Positions 43,029-52,289 of a DNA stretch of 63,286 nt are shown here, piece after piece. The DNA is taken from assembly GCA_019635715.1 (NCBI GenBank), contig JAHBYY010000017.1:1-63286 (forward strand), in the 5' to 3' direction. Source of the DNA: Rhizobiaceae bacterium. Its GTDB lineage: Bacteria > Pseudomonadota > Alphaproteobacteria > Rhizobiales > Rhizobiaceae. Both the position numbers and the translations under genes were made by a program. The stretch's first letter is position 1. Each line of letters starts with the position of its first letter. Below the pieces are notes generated by a model. That model had not been told where the DNA came from. It searched no databases and worked only from the letters and a program-made list of their open reading frames with translations.

Positions 43029-44281
43029 CACTGGAACTCGTAGGTGAGGCCTTTCGGGTCGATCTCGGGCCTGCGCTGCGCGACGAGATCGGCCAGCAGC
43101 TTGCCGGAGCCTGCGGCCATGGTCCAGCCGACGTGGCCGTGGCCGGTGTCGAGATAGAGGTTCTTGTAGCGCGCCCGCCCGATGACCGGCACCGAGTTCG
43201 GCATCATCGGCCTGAGGCCGGCCCAGAACTCGGCCTTGCGCTCGTCGAAGGCCCCGGGAAAAAGTTCCCTGCCGGTCCGCAGCAACTTTGCGAAATCCTC
43301 GGGCCGGTGGCTCCTGTCGAACCCGGCAAACTCCGCCGTGGCGGCGAGCCGGATGCGGCCGCCCAGCCGCGAATAGGCCATCAACTGATCCTCGTCCGCG
43401 CCGCCCATGGTCGGCGCATGCGTCTCGTCCTCGATCGGCATCGTCACCGTGTAGCCCTTGACCGGATAGACCGGGAGGTCGATGCGGTATCTGCGCCCGA
43501 GCAGGCCGCTCTCGGGTCCCATGGCGATCACCACCGCGTCGCCCGCCACCGGCCCCGCCGAAGTCCTCACGGCGCGCACCACCTCGCCGTCGATGTCGAG
43601 GCCCTGCACGTCGGTGCCGAACATGAAGCGGACGCCGAGCCGCGCGCTGCAATAGGCCGAGAGCTGCTCGACGAAGCGGCGCGAATCGCCGGTCTGGTCG
43701 AGCGGCGAATAGACGCCGCCGGCGATCCTGTGCCTTGCGCCGGCGAGACCCGGCTCCAGTTCGACCAGCCGGTCGGGGTCGACGATCTCGATCGGCAGGC
43801 CGCGCTCGGCGAGATAGCGGTAGGTTTCGGCGCCGTGGGCGAGGCTTTCCTTGGAGCGGAAGAAGTAGAGGATGCCCTTCCTGCGCTCGTCATAACCGAT
43901 GGCGGTCTCCTCGGTCAGCGCGTTGATGCAGTCGCGCGAATAGAGCGCCAGCCTCAGCTTGACGTCGGTGTTGGCGCGGCAGCGCGCCGCCGTGCATTGG
44001 GCGAGGAAGCGCAGGCTCCACAGCAGGAAATAGGGGTCGGGGCGCAGCCGGACCTTGATCCCGAGATCCTTGTCGTAGAGGGCGCGCAGGAAGGTTTTGA
44101 GCGCCGCGGGCGATGCCCAGGCGGTCGCGTCGCCCGGCGACACCAGGCCGGCATTCGAATAGCTGGTGCCGCGCGCCGCCGCTTCATGGCGCTCGACAAC
44201 GGTCACTTCGTGGCCGTCCCTGGCGAGGTAGTAGGCGGCGGCCGTCCCGACGACGCCGGCGCCGAGCACCAGGATCTTCAT
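43028..44281 (-). CDS. D-amino-acid dehydrogenase (DadA-like)
   Basis: This 417-residue FAD protein starts with VLGAGVVGTAAAYYLARDG and has the DadA landmarks TSYSNAGLVSPG, GGVYSPLDQTGDS and a C-terminal DTGHGHVGWTMAAGSGK. Such enzymes oxidise D-amino acids to 2-oxo acids with electrons going to the respiratory chain. Translational coupling to the racemase fusion and the neighbouring guanidino genes suggest D-arginine as substrate, giving 2-ketoarginine. D-alanine or another basic D-amino acid cannot be excluded. Confidence 0.88.
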   Translation of the reverse strand: MKILVLGAGVVGTAAAYYLARDGHEVTVVERHEAAARGTSYSNAGLVSPGDATAWASPAALKTFLRALYDKDLGIKVRLRPDPYFLLWSLRFLAQCTAARCRANTDVKLRLALYSRDCINALTEETAIGYDERRKGILYFFRSKESLAHGAETYRYLAERGLPIEIVDPDRLVELEPGLAGARHRIAGGVYSPLDQTGDSRRFVEQLSAYCSARLGVRFMFGTDVQGLDIDGEVVRAVRTSAGPVAGDAVVIAMGPESGLLGRRYRIDLPVYPVKGYTVTMPIEDETHAPTMGGADEDQLMAYSRLGGRIRLAATAEFAGFDRSHRPEDFAKLLRTGRELFPGAFDERKAEFWAGLRPMMPNSVPVIGRARYKNLYLDTGHGHVGWTMAAGSGKLLADLVAQRRPEIDPKGLTYEFQ

Positions 44282-44381
44282 GCCGCCATGCCCTCCTCGA
44301 AGCTCGGCCTGCGCGGACCTTCCGCGAGAGCGGCGCGCAACCGCGGCCCGCGCCAGGGCTCGCCGATGAGGCGTTCGCCCA

Positions 44382-45998
44382 TCATGGCGACCGCACCAGT
44401 TGCAGTGCGAGAGGCGATCCCTCGCGGATCTCGATCAGCGTCGGGACGCTCCGCCGCGCCGACTCCGCCAGGGCGTCGCGCAGCGCCGCGATATCCTGCG
44501 GCCGCGACGCCTCGCAGCCGAGCCCCCTGGCCACCGCGACGAAGTCCGGCGTGAAGATGTCGACGCCGATCTGCGGAATGCCGCGCTCGGCCATGAACGC
44601 CTTGATCTCGCCGTAGCTGGCATTGTTCCAGACGATCACCGCCGCGCCGATCCCCGCCTCGACCGCCGCCGCCATCTCGGGAAGGGAAAACTGGATGCCG
44701 CCGTCGCCCATCAGCGCGACGACCGGGCGATGCGGTGCACCGAGCCTGGCGCCGAACGCCGCCGGCATCCCGTAGCCGAGCGTGCCGTAGCCGGTCGAGG
44801 AATTGAAGTAGGAGCGCGGCCGCGCCGCCTGGTAGAACTGGTTGGCGCAGTAGACGGGCTCGGTCTGGTCGCCGGCGACGATGGCGCCGGGCAGGACCTC
44901 GTCGACGATCTCCATGAGGCGCCGGTGCGTCGCGCAGGCCGGCCACAGACCCTGATCGACCGCGGTGCGGATCGCCGCGGCGCGCGCCGCGCCGCCGCTG
45001 GCGGCCTTGCCGGGCGGCAGCGCGGAAAGCAGCGCGGCAGCCGCGAGCTTCGCGTCGGCGACGATCGGCAGCGCCGCGGGAAACTGCGTCACCAATTGGA
45101 GCGGATCGATGTCGATATGGATCAGCCTGCCGCCGAAGCTGACCGGATGCGGCTCCGGATACATTTCCGTCTCGCCGAACTCGGTGCCGATGGCGAGAAC
45201 CACGTCGGCGGCGGCGAGCTCGGCGCGCAGCGGCGCCATGCCGAGATTGCCGGACAGCCGCAGCGGATGATCCGGCGGGACGATGCCCTTGCCGTTGATC
45301 GTCATGAACACCGGTGCGTCGAGGCGCTCGGCCAGCCCGCGGATCTCGCCGGCCGCATCCTGGGCGCCGCCGCCGGCAATGATCAGCGGGCGCCGTGTCG
45401 TCGCCAGCATGGCGGCGGCCTCGGCGATCCTGGACGGATCGGGCGCCGCCCGTCCCGGCAGGGTCCAGGCGGCGGGAGCGCTGTCGTCCACTTCCGCGAC
45501 GATCACGTCGAGCGGGATCTCGATGTGGACGGGCCGGGGCCGCGACGACGAAAACACCGCGAAGGCGCAGGCCAGGATCTCCGGAAGCTGCGACGGCGCC
45601 AGGATGGTGTGGCTGAACGCCGTGACGCCAGACACCAGTCCCTGCTGCGACGGCAGTTCGTGCAGCCGGCCGTGGCGCATCCCCAACTGCTCGCGCGCAT
45701 TGACGCTGGAGATCACCAGCATCGGCACCGAGTCGGCATAGGCCTGTCCCATCGCGGTGGCGATGTTGGTCATGCCGGGGCCGGTGATGATGAAGCACAC
45801 GCCGGGCTTTCCCGTGACGCGCGCATAGCCGTCGGCCATGAAGCCGGCGCCCTGCTCGTGGCGCGGCGTGATGTGCCTGATCCTGGTCGACGGCAGGCCG
45901 CGGTAGAGTTCCACCGTATGGACGCCGGGGATGCCGAAGATCAGCTCGACGCCGTAGGCCTCGAGCAGCTTGACCAGATGTTCGCCGCAGGTCGCCAT
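44382..45998 (-). CDS. Thiamine-diphosphate decarboxylase, probably 2-ketoarginine (5-guanidino-2-oxopentanoate) decarboxylase
   Basis: This 538-residue ThDP enzyme has three domains. The catalytic Glu is E48 in TPRHEQGAG, the central domain contains LIIAGGGAQDAAGE, and the ThDP-Mg motif is MGDGGIQFSLPEMA, ending about 28 residues later at WNN. It resembles acetolactate synthase-like enzymes such as AruI, which converts 2-ketoarginine to 4-guanidinobutyraldehyde in the arginine transaminase pathway. Flanking DadA-like and guanidinobutyrase genes support that over acetolactate synthesis, and no small subunit is present. Confidence 0.84.
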   Translation of the reverse strand: MATCGEHLVKLLEAYGVELIFGIPGVHTVELYRGLPSTRIRHITPRHEQGAGFMADGYARVTGKPGVCFIITGPGMTNIATAMGQAYADSVPMLVISSVNAREQLGMRHGRLHELPSQQGLVSGVTAFSHTILAPSQLPEILACAFAVFSSSRPRPVHIEIPLDVIVAEVDDSAPAAWTLPGRAAPDPSRIAEAAAMLATTRRPLIIAGGGAQDAAGEIRGLAERLDAPVFMTINGKGIVPPDHPLRLSGNLGMAPLRAELAAADVVLAIGTEFGETEMYPEPHPVSFGGRLIHIDIDPLQLVTQFPAALPIVADAKLAAAALLSALPPGKAASGGAARAAAIRTAVDQGLWPACATHRRLMEIVDEVLPGAIVAGDQTEPVYCANQFYQAARPRSYFNSSTGYGTLGYGMPAAFGARLGAPHRPVVALMGDGGIQFSLPEMAAAVEAGIGAAVIVWNNASYGEIKAFMAERGIPQIGVDIFTPDFVAVARGLGCEASRPQDIAALRDALAESARRSVPTLIEIREGSPLALQLVRSP

Positions 45999-46025
45999 GA
46001 AACCTTCCTCACTTCCTGAATTTTA

Positions 46026-46271
46026 CCCCACCCCTAATCCCTCCCCACAAGGGGAGGGCAATCGCATATGAATACCGCCTTCCCCCTCTCCGGCCCTACG
46101 GGCCACCTCTCCCCCCTCCGGAGGGAGAGGAAAGGAGCCCGGCATCGCGGCCGGCGTTTCCTCGCCCCCACAACGTGGGGGAGAGGTGCCGAGCGAAGCG
46201 AGGCGGTGAGGGGGTCGACCAACCTGCTTTGTCCATATGCGATTGCCCTGCCCCTTGTGGGGGGTTGGGGG
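46026..46271. repeat. Long nested palindromic intergenic element
   Basis: An element of about 245 bp has inverted outer arms of roughly 40 bp: 46026-46070, ending CAATCGCATATG, and 46234-46271, starting CATATGCGATTGCCC. Inner palindromes include a CTCCCTCCGGAGGGAG-like core near 46110-46131 and CCCCCACAACGTGGGGG near 46166-46184. It resembles the MITE-like mosaic repeats scattered through Mesorhizobium-type genomes. It sits between the guanidinobutyrase and decarboxylase genes and may separate two transcripts. Confidence 0.75.
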
Positions 46272-46290
46272 ATATGAAATCGCGCCTACA

Positions 46291-47244
46291 TCACCGCCGC
46301 TGCACCCCCGGCAGCACGCAGAGCATCTCGAACAGCAGGTAGGCGGCGGTGAGCGCGGTATTGCCGCTTGTATCGTAGGGCGGGGAGACTTCGACCAGGT
46401 CGCAGCCGACGAGGTTCAGCCCGAAGCAGCCGCGAATGATCTCCAGCGCCTGGATCGTCGTCAGCCCGCCGATCTCCGGCGTGCCGGTGCCGGGGGCGAA
46501 GCCCGGGTCGAGGCTGTCGATGTCGTAGGACAGATAGACGGGCCCGTCGCCCATCTGGGCGCGCACCTCCTGCATCAGCGGCGTCAGCGACTTCCACCAG
46601 CATTCCTCGGCCTGGACGACGCGGAAACCCTGGCTGCGCGGCCAGTCGAAATCGTCCGCCGCATAGCCGGAGCCGCGCAGGCCGATCTGGATGCAGCGCT
46701 TGGTGTCGAGCACGCCAGCCTCGACGGCGCGGCGGAACGGCGTGCCGTGGGCGATCGGCTCGCCGAACATGTGGTCGTTGATGTCGGCATGCGCGTCGAC
46801 GTGGATCAACCCGACCGGCCCGTGCTTGTTGGCCATGGCGCGCAGGATCGGATAGGCGATGGTGTGGTCGCCGCCAAGCGTCAGCGGAATGCAGTTTTCC
46901 GCGAGGATGCGGTCATAGGCCTCGGTGATGATGTCCATGCAGCGCGGCAGGTTGAACGTGTCGATCGCCACGTCGCCGATGTCGGCCACCTGCAGGCTGT
47001 CGAAGGGAGCGGCGCGCGAGGCCATGTTGTACGGTCTGACGAAGCTCGACTCGGCGCGGATCTGGCGCGGCCCGAAGCGGGTGCCGGGCCGGTTCGAGGT
47101 GCCGATGTCCATCGGCACGCCGACGAAGCAGGCGTCGAGCCCCTGCGCCGTCGGCTGGGCCGGCAGGCGCATGAAGGTGGCCGGCGCGCCGAAGCGCGGC
47201 ATCTCGTTGCCGCCGAGCGGCTGGTTGAACGTCTTGTCGGTCAT
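46291..47244 (-). CDS. Agmatinase/guanidinobutyrase-family ureohydrolase
   Basis: This 317-residue ureohydrolase has the full dinuclear Mn site: H127 in GGDHT, D150, H152 and D154 in DAHAD, and D241 and D243 in SYDIDSLDPGFAPG. That makes it catalytically intact, unlike the arginase-like half at 41205. The module suggests 4-guanidinobutyrate as substrate, giving GABA and urea, as GbuA does in Pseudomonas. Agmatine or 3-guanidinopropionate remain possible. The start overlaps the upstream nitrilase gene's stop by four bases. Confidence 0.9.
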   Translation of the reverse strand: MTDKTFNQPLGGNEMPRFGAPATFMRLPAQPTAQGLDACFVGVPMDIGTSNRPGTRFGPRQIRAESSFVRPYNMASRAAPFDSLQVADIGDVAIDTFNLPRCMDIITEAYDRILAENCIPLTLGGDHTIAYPILRAMANKHGPVGLIHVDAHADINDHMFGEPIAHGTPFRRAVEAGVLDTKRCIQIGLRGSGYAADDFDWPRSQGFRVVQAEECWWKSLTPLMQEVRAQMGDGPVYLSYDIDSLDPGFAPGTGTPEIGGLTTIQALEIIRGCFGLNLVGCDLVEVSPPYDTSGNTALTAAYLLFEMLCVLPGVQRR

Positions 47245-48053
47245 GTCCGGGATTCCATCGTTGCGGCGACCGCGCCGTAGAGTTCCGGCCGCCTGTCGGT
47301 CAGGTAGGGGTTGAGCTGGCGCGAGCCCAGCAGGGCCGCCTTGTCGAGGTCGGCGACGATCAGCTCCTCGCCGCGACCGGCGCGGGCGATGTCGGTGCCG
47401 TCGGGCCCGATCACGCAGGAGAGGCCGCAATAGTCGAAATCGGCCTCCGCGCCGCAGCGATTGGCATAGGCGACGAACACCTGGTTCTCGAAGGCGCGCA
47501 CCGGCACGACGGCCCGGGCGACAATGTCGAACGGCCGCATCAGCGCCGTCGGCACGACCATCAGATCGGCGCCATCGAGCGCCAGCCGCCTGGCGTTTTC
47601 CGGAAACTCGACATCGTAGCAGATCAGCAGGCCCAGCCTGAAGCCGCCGATCTCGAAGATCTCCGGGGCGGCCTGACCGGGCGAGAACTGGGCGCGGTCG
47701 ACCGCGCCGAAGAGGTGGGTCTTGCGGTAGGTCGCCAGGATCGCGCCGTCCGCGCCGATGGCGATCGCGCTGTTGTAGACCGCTTCGCCGTCCTGCTCCG
47801 GAAATCCGAAGACCAGCGCGATGCCGGCGCCGCGGGCGATCTGCCGGGCCGCGCCGATCGACGGCCCGTCGACCGGCTCGGCCAGCCGCCGCACGTGCTC
47901 CGCTCCGAGCGCGTATCCGGTCAGGAACATCTCGGGCGCCGCCATCAGATCGGCGCCGCGCCGGCGCGCCTCGTCCGCGGCGTGGGCGAGGCGTCCTAGA
48001 TTGCCCTGCGGCGTATCGGCCTTCTCCGGCCCCTGGAAACAAGCGATGCGCAT
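47241..48053 (-). CDS. Carbon-nitrogen hydrolase (nitrilase superfamily)
   Basis: This 270-residue protein has the full Glu-Lys-Cys triad: E41 in APEMFLTGY, K111 in YRKTHLFG and C145 in LLICYDVEF. Members hydrolyse amides, carbamoyl groups or nitriles. In this module it could hydrolyse 4-guanidinobutyramide, a product of arginine oxygenases, or an N-carbamoyl compound as AguB does; no arginine oxygenase gene is in sight. It overlaps the ureohydrolase gene by four bases, so the two are made together. Confidence 0.88.
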   Translation of the reverse strand: MRIACFQGPEKADTPQGNLGRLAHAADEARRRGADLMAAPEMFLTGYALGAEHVRRLAEPVDGPSIGAARQIARGAGIALVFGFPEQDGEAVYNSAIAIGADGAILATYRKTHLFGAVDRAQFSPGQAAPEIFEIGGFRLGLLICYDVEFPENARRLALDGADLMVVPTALMRPFDIVARAVVPVRAFENQVFVAYANRCGAEADFDYCGLSCVIGPDGTDIARAGRGEELIVADLDKAALLGSRQLNPYLTDRRPELYGAVAATMESRT

Positions 48054-48135
48054 GAAAACCCGGCTATCGAACGGTGGAGACGAGAGTCCGGACCCGCCCT
48101 GCAGATTGCGGGCCCGACGGTTTCGCTGTGTCGGC

Positions 48136-48936
48136 TCAGCCCTCGGAAGCCATGGCGCCCAGCAGCTTGCGGATGTCGCCGAACCTGGCGATCAGGCCGA
48201 AGACCAGTGCCGCGACCGCCACGAAGAAGATCGACACCGCCGCCATGGTCGGCGTGTAGCCGTAGCGCAGCGCGTTGAAGATCTTGATCGGCAGCGTCTC
48301 GATGGTGAAGCCGACGGTCATGTAGGCGACGATGTATTCGTTGAGCGACAGCACGAAGGCGAAGGCGTAGCCCGAGACCAGATAGGGCAGGATCAGCGGG
48401 AACACGACGGTCCTGAGCACCGTGCGGTCGTCGGCCCCCATGGTCGCGGCCGCTTCGACCAGCGAGCGGTCGATCGACGCGAACCCGAGGGACAGGGTGA
48501 CCAGCGGCAGCGTCACGAAGAAGATGCCGTGGCTGATCGCCGCCGTCCAGGGCTGGCCGTAGAGGCCGCTGGTCGCCCAGAAAGTCAGCATGCCGAGCGC
48601 CGTGATGACCGGCGGCAGGATGAACGGCGCCACTCCGAGAAGCTGGAAGACGTTGGCCCAGGGCGCGATGCGGCGCCACAGGAACCAGGCGAGCGGCAGA
48701 GCGACGGCGACGGCGATGGCCGCCGCGCTCAAGGCGAGCAGGATCGACGCGATCAGCGCCCGCCGCCATTCGGGATCGGCGAAGATCTGCTGGTACCAGG
48801 ACATCGAGAAACCGACCGGCGGGAAGGTCAGGTCCTGCTTCTCGTTCACCGACACGCCGGCGACCACGATCAGCGGCAGGGCGAGGAACAGGCCGACGGC
48901 GAAGAAATACAGCCTGCGCAGGAATGTCTGCCTCAC
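48136..48936 (-). CDS. Polyamine-type ABC transporter permease (PotC-like)
   Basis: This 266-residue permease has six helices, the first being LYFFAVGLFLALPLIVVAGV. The EAA loop reads SLVEAAATMGADDRTVLRTV. It belongs to the spermidine/putrescine group (PotC/YdcV) and forms the channel with the permease at 48933, which it overlaps by four bases. In this cluster it probably imports arginine, D-arginine or a guanidino compound rather than a polyamine. The nitrilase gene begins 82 bases downstream in the transcription direction. Confidence 0.88.
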   Translation of the reverse strand: MRQTFLRRLYFFAVGLFLALPLIVVAGVSVNEKQDLTFPPVGFSMSWYQQIFADPEWRRALIASILLALSAAAIAVAVALPLAWFLWRRIAPWANVFQLLGVAPFILPPVITALGMLTFWATSGLYGQPWTAAISHGIFFVTLPLVTLSLGFASIDRSLVEAAATMGADDRTVLRTVVFPLILPYLVSGYAFAFVLSLNEYIVAYMTVGFTIETLPIKIFNALRYGYTPTMAAVSIFFVAVAALVFGLIARFGDIRKLLGAMASEG

Positions 48937-49787
48937 AGCGCGTTCTCCTTCCTGCCGGCGAACAGCGTCAGGCCGACCAGGGCCAGCGAGATGAGCACGA
49001 GGAACACCGCCATCGCCGCGGCGAAGGGCATGTTCGACTGGTAGATCGCCTGGTCGGTGATGAGCACCGAGAGCGTCCAGTGCTGCGGCCGTCCGAGGAT
49101 CTGCGGCAGCAAATAGGAGCCCAGCGCGAAGACGAAGACCATGATGACGGTGGCGACAACGGTGTTGCGCAGTGCCGGGACCACGACGTTGAAGAAGGCG
49201 CGGACCGGCGAGGAACCGAGCGTGCGCGCCGCTTCGAGCAGCGTCGGGTCGAGCCGCACCAGGGCAGGGTAGAGCACCAGTACGGTGTAGGGCAGGGCCT
49301 GGTAGACCATTCCGGTCAGCACCGCGCCGAAGGAGGGCAGCAGCGCCACCGGCTCGTTCATCAGGCCGAGCCAGACGAACAGGTTGGTGATGCCGGCGGT
49401 GCGCGAAAACAGCGTCGACCAGGCGAAGCCGATGATGACTTCCGAGAGCGACAGCACCGACAGGAGGACCACCAGCCAGACCGTCTGCACCTTCCTGGAC
49501 TGTTTGGTCAGCAGGTAGGTGAAGGGAAAGGCGATGGCGACGCAGCAGATCGCCACCAGCACGGAGAGCATCAGGGAAAAGCCGAGGACGCGGCCGAAGA
49601 ACAGGGATATGAACCGGCCGTAATTGTCGAGCGTGAAGGCGACCGTGTAGAAGCCGGCCGGATCGCGCTGGAAGAAGCTGACGGCGATCATCGTCGAGAA
49701 GGGCACGACGAAGAAGACGATCAGCATCAGCCCGGGGAAGACGAGCGGGGCGTAGTCGGCGAGCGACTTCGGCGCCTCGCGTCTCAT
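48933..49787 (-). CDS. Polyamine-type ABC transporter permease (PotB-like)
   Basis: This 284-residue permease has six helices and an EAA loop at PTLLEAARTLGSSPVRAFFN. The N-terminal LVFPGLMLIVFFVVPFSTMI is a typical PotB first helix. It overlaps both neighbours by four bases (the ATPase upstream and PotC downstream), so the three membrane-complex genes are translated in one chain. Confidence 0.88.
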   Translation of the reverse strand: MRREAPKSLADYAPLVFPGLMLIVFFVVPFSTMIAVSFFQRDPAGFYTVAFTLDNYGRFISLFFGRVLGFSLMLSVLVAICCVAIAFPFTYLLTKQSRKVQTVWLVVLLSVLSLSEVIIGFAWSTLFSRTAGITNLFVWLGLMNEPVALLPSFGAVLTGMVYQALPYTVLVLYPALVRLDPTLLEAARTLGSSPVRAFFNVVVPALRNTVVATVIMVFVFALGSYLLPQILGRPQHWTLSVLITDQAIYQSNMPFAAAMAVFLVLISLALVGLTLFAGRKENAL

Positions 49788-50821
49788 GACTTCACCACGA
49801 CGCAGCTTTCGGCCGGCAGGACGACGCCGACCCTGTCGCCGGCTTTGGCGTCGACACGCTCGCGCGGGGTGGTCACCGCGACGATCGTCGGACCGCCGAC
49901 GTCGACATAGGTTTCGATCGTCGCGCCGAGATCGCGCACGAAGGTCACGGTGCCGTCGAGCGTGCCGGCGCCCGCCGCGGCGATGCGGACGTCCTCGGGG
50001 CGGATCGAGATGGACGCCTTGGCCGCGCCGTTCGGCGGTGCGAGCCCCGGGATCGCGGCGCCCTGAACCATGGCGCGCCCGGCCGAGTCGGTGGCGATCT
50101 CCAGCAGGTTGGTCGAGCCGATGAAATCGGCGACGAAGGCATCCGCCGGCTTGCGGTAGATCTCGATCGGCGACGCGGCCTGGCGGATGCGCCCCTGGCC
50201 CATGACGACGACAAGATCGGCCATGGTCATGGCTTCGCGCTGGTCGTGGGTGACGACGATGGTGGTGATGCCGAGCCGCTGCTGCAATTGCCTGAGCTCA
50301 ACCTGCATGGATTCGCGCAGCTTGGCGTCGAGCGCCGACATCGGCTCGTCGAGCAGGAACAGCCGCGGCGACAGCGCCAGCGCGCGCGCGATCGCCACGC
50401 GCTGGCGCTGGCCGCCGGAGAGTTTTGCGACCGGCCGGTCGGCGAAGCCGGGCAGATGGACGAGCTTCAGGAGTTCGTCGGCGCGCCTGCGTTGCTCTTC
50501 GCGAGGGGTGCCGCGGATGCGCAGCGCATAGGAGACGTTGTCGCCGACGCTGAGATGCGGGAACAGGGCAAGCGACTGGAACACCATGCCGAAATTTCGC
50601 TGGTGCGTCGGGACGCCGGTGATGTCCTGCCCGTCGATGACGATCGATCCGGACGTCGGCTCCTCGAGCCCTGCGATCATCCTGAGCAGGGTCGTCTTGC
50701 CGCACCCCGACGGACCGAGAAGGCACACGAAGGTGCCGTGCGGCACGGAAAGATCGAGGCTGTCGACGGCCTTGAAGTCGCCGAACTGCTTGGTGACGTC
50801 GTTGATCGCAAGTCCGGACAT
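49784..50821 (-). CDS. Polyamine-type ABC transporter ATP-binding protein (PotA-like)
   Basis: This 345-residue ATPase has Walker [11 protein letters not shown]-loop FQSLALFPHLSV, signature LSGGQRQR, Walker B FLLDEPMSALDAKLR and switch His in VVTHDQREAM. A C-terminal TOBE domain (about residues 270-345) includes ASISIRPEDVRI. It powers the PotB/PotC-like channel. It is 388 bases from the binding-protein gene, with a hairpin in between, so expression may be lower than that of the binding protein. Confidence 0.92.
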   Translation of the reverse strand: MSGLAINDVTKQFGDFKAVDSLDLSVPHGTFVCLLGPSGCGKTTLLRMIAGLEEPTSGSIVIDGQDITGVPTHQRNFGMVFQSLALFPHLSVGDNVSYALRIRGTPREEQRRRADELLKLVHLPGFADRPVAKLSGGQRQRVAIARALALSPRLFLLDEPMSALDAKLRESMQVELRQLQQRLGITTIVVTHDQREAMTMADLVVVMGQGRIRQAASPIEIYRKPADAFVADFIGSTNLLEIATDSAGRAMVQGAAIPGLAPPNGAAKASISIRPEDVRIAAAGAGTLDGTVTFVRDLGATIETYVDVGGPTIVAVTTPRERVDAKAGDRVGVVLPAESCVVVKS

Positions 50822-51209
50822 GCAGGGTTCCTTCTGTGCCTGGAAGGCCGCGACGACTCCCGGCGGGGTCTTCCCGTCGGGAAGCTGGCGAGAAACGCTG
50901 TTCTACGCTTAGATGGCGGTGAGAGCGGAATTCGGAAGCGAAAGCAGCGGCGCCGAGCCAGCCGGCGCATCGGGGAGGATCGGCCACCCCGACCGCGGCG
51001 ACGGCCTCGCTCTCGAACCGGAGGTGCGCCATGTGGTCTCGACCATGTAGCGTCACCCTGGAACTGAAATGGACCCGGACGGGCTGGCAAATCTCGATCC
51101 GGGTCCGCTTCAGGATCTAGGAAACGGGGTCGGGCGAAAGCCCGGCTCCCACTCCGGATCTGAAGGTAGCGCCGAAAGCCGTCGACGACAAGCTTTGCAC
51201 CACCGCTTC
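50822..51209 (-). other. Long intergenic stretch inside the transporter operon
   Basis: The 388 bases between the binding-protein and ATPase genes hold no gene I can support. The one clear element is the hairpin at 51071-51106. The spacing suggests a processed or attenuated transcript, or an internal promoter for the ATPase gene. Confidence 0.5.
51071..51106 (-). terminator. Stem-loop downstream of the binding-protein gene
   Basis: GGACCCGGA (51071-51079) and TCCGGGTCC (51098-51106) form a perfect 9-bp stem with an 18-base loop, 103 bases after the binding-protein stop in the direction of transcription. It parallels the hairpins found after the binding-protein genes at 2470 and 60271. Confidence 0.45.
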
Positions 51210-52289
51210 TCACCCCGCGATCATCTCGGTCCACTTCTGGTTCAGCCAGTCGGACTTGGACGTGTAGAGGTCGTAGCGCGGGATGATCGGCTCGATCTCG
51301 GAAGACACCGCCGCGAACTCTTCGGGCGTCAGGTCGAGCGTCTCCTTCTTGAGTGTCGGCGCGGTGCCAACCTTGCGCGACATCAGCCCCTGGATCGACG
51401 GCTGGCTCATATAGTCGATGAAGACATGCGCCTCATCCGCCTTTTCCGAAGCGCGCGAGACCACCCAGTTGCCCGAATCCTGGATGCCGCCTTCCTTCGG
51501 GAAGGTCGAGCGCACCGGCTGGCCGTCGGCGGCCGCCAGCCCGGTCACATCGTGATAATACTGGCCCATCGGGATCTCGCCCGATTTCAGCGCCTGTTCG
51601 AACTGCGCCTCGTCGCGGTACCAGAGACGGACGTTCGGCTTGACCTCGGCGAGCTTCTCGAAGGCCTTGATCTGGCCTTCCTCGCTGTCGAGCGCGTTGG
51701 TGCCGCCGAAGAAGGTCTTGGCCGTCACTTCGAGCAGGAACGAGTTGGAGACCAGCGCGAGCAGCCCGAGCTTGTCGGCGTTCGCCGGGTCCCAGAACGC
51801 CGCCCAGGATTCGGGCGCGGTCGGATAGGCCTCGGTGTTGGTGACCAGCGTGATGTACCAGGCCACCGCGCCGATGCCGGCGACGCGGCCGTCCGGATAC
51901 TTGTTGATGAAATGGCCGAGCAGGTCGCCATAGTGCTTGATGCGCTTCTCATCGATCGGGGTCCAGAGCTCGGTCGACTGGCCCTTGAGCGTCGAGGTCT
52001 GCGACATCATCGAGACGTCGGCGGGGGCCTGTCCGGCCCTGGCGGCCTGTTCGAGCTGCACCAGCCAGGCCTCGCCGGTCGGCTCGGCAATCGATTCGAC
52101 GGCGATGCCGGTCGCCTTGGTGAATTCCGGGAAGATGTTCTCGTCGAACGACTTCTTGAAGTAGCCGCCGTAGACGCCGATCTTCAGCGACTTGTCCTGG
52201 GCGCGAAGCACCGTGGGCATGGCGAGCAGGCCCGCCGTGGCAAGTCCGGCGCCGAGCACGGCGCGGCGGTCGATCATCGTGAAGTTCAT
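51210..52289 (-). CDS. ABC transporter substrate-binding protein (PotD-like)
   Basis: This 359-residue family-1 extracellular binding protein has a signal with a twin-arginine-like stretch (MIDRRAVLGAGLATAGLLAM) and likely cleavage after LRAQ. The mature part has SLKIGVYGGYFKKSFDENIF, GEAWLVQLEQAARAGQAPAD and GAVAWYITLVTNTEA, as in polyamine/opine binding proteins. GGAGAA lies nine bases before ATG 52289. It is the first gene of the minus-strand operon, next to the divergent LysR gene, and is probably the main controlled target. The ligand is inferred to be a guanidino compound. Confidence 0.9.
   Translation of the reverse strand: MNFTMIDRRAVLGAGLATAGLLAMPTVLRAQDKSLKIGVYGGYFKKSFDENIFPEFTKATGIAVESIAEPTGEAWLVQLEQAARAGQAPADVSMMSQTSTLKGQSTELWTPIDEKRIKHYGDLLGHFINKYPDGRVAGIGAVAWYITLVTNTEAYPTAPESWAAFWDPANADKLGLLALVSNSFLLEVTAKTFFGGTNALDSEEGQIKAFEKLAEVKPNVRLWYRDEAQFEQALKSGEIPMGQYYHDVTGLAAADGQPVRSTFPKEGGIQDSGNWVVSRASEKADEAHVFIDYMSQPSIQGLMSRKVGTAPTLKKETLDLTPEEFAAVSSEIEPIIPRYDLYTSKSDWLNQKWTEMIAG

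Noticed and set aside
44382-45998. Assignment of the ThDP enzyme as acetolactate synthase
   Set aside because: There is no regulatory small subunit or ilv neighbour, and the gene lies between D-amino-acid dehydrogenase and guanidinobutyrase-type genes, which fits a ketoarginine decarboxylase better.
46060-46250. The repeated GGGGGAGAGG units as a CRISPR array
   Set aside because: The repeats are inverted parts of one nested palindrome, with no regular direct repeats, spacers or cas genes.
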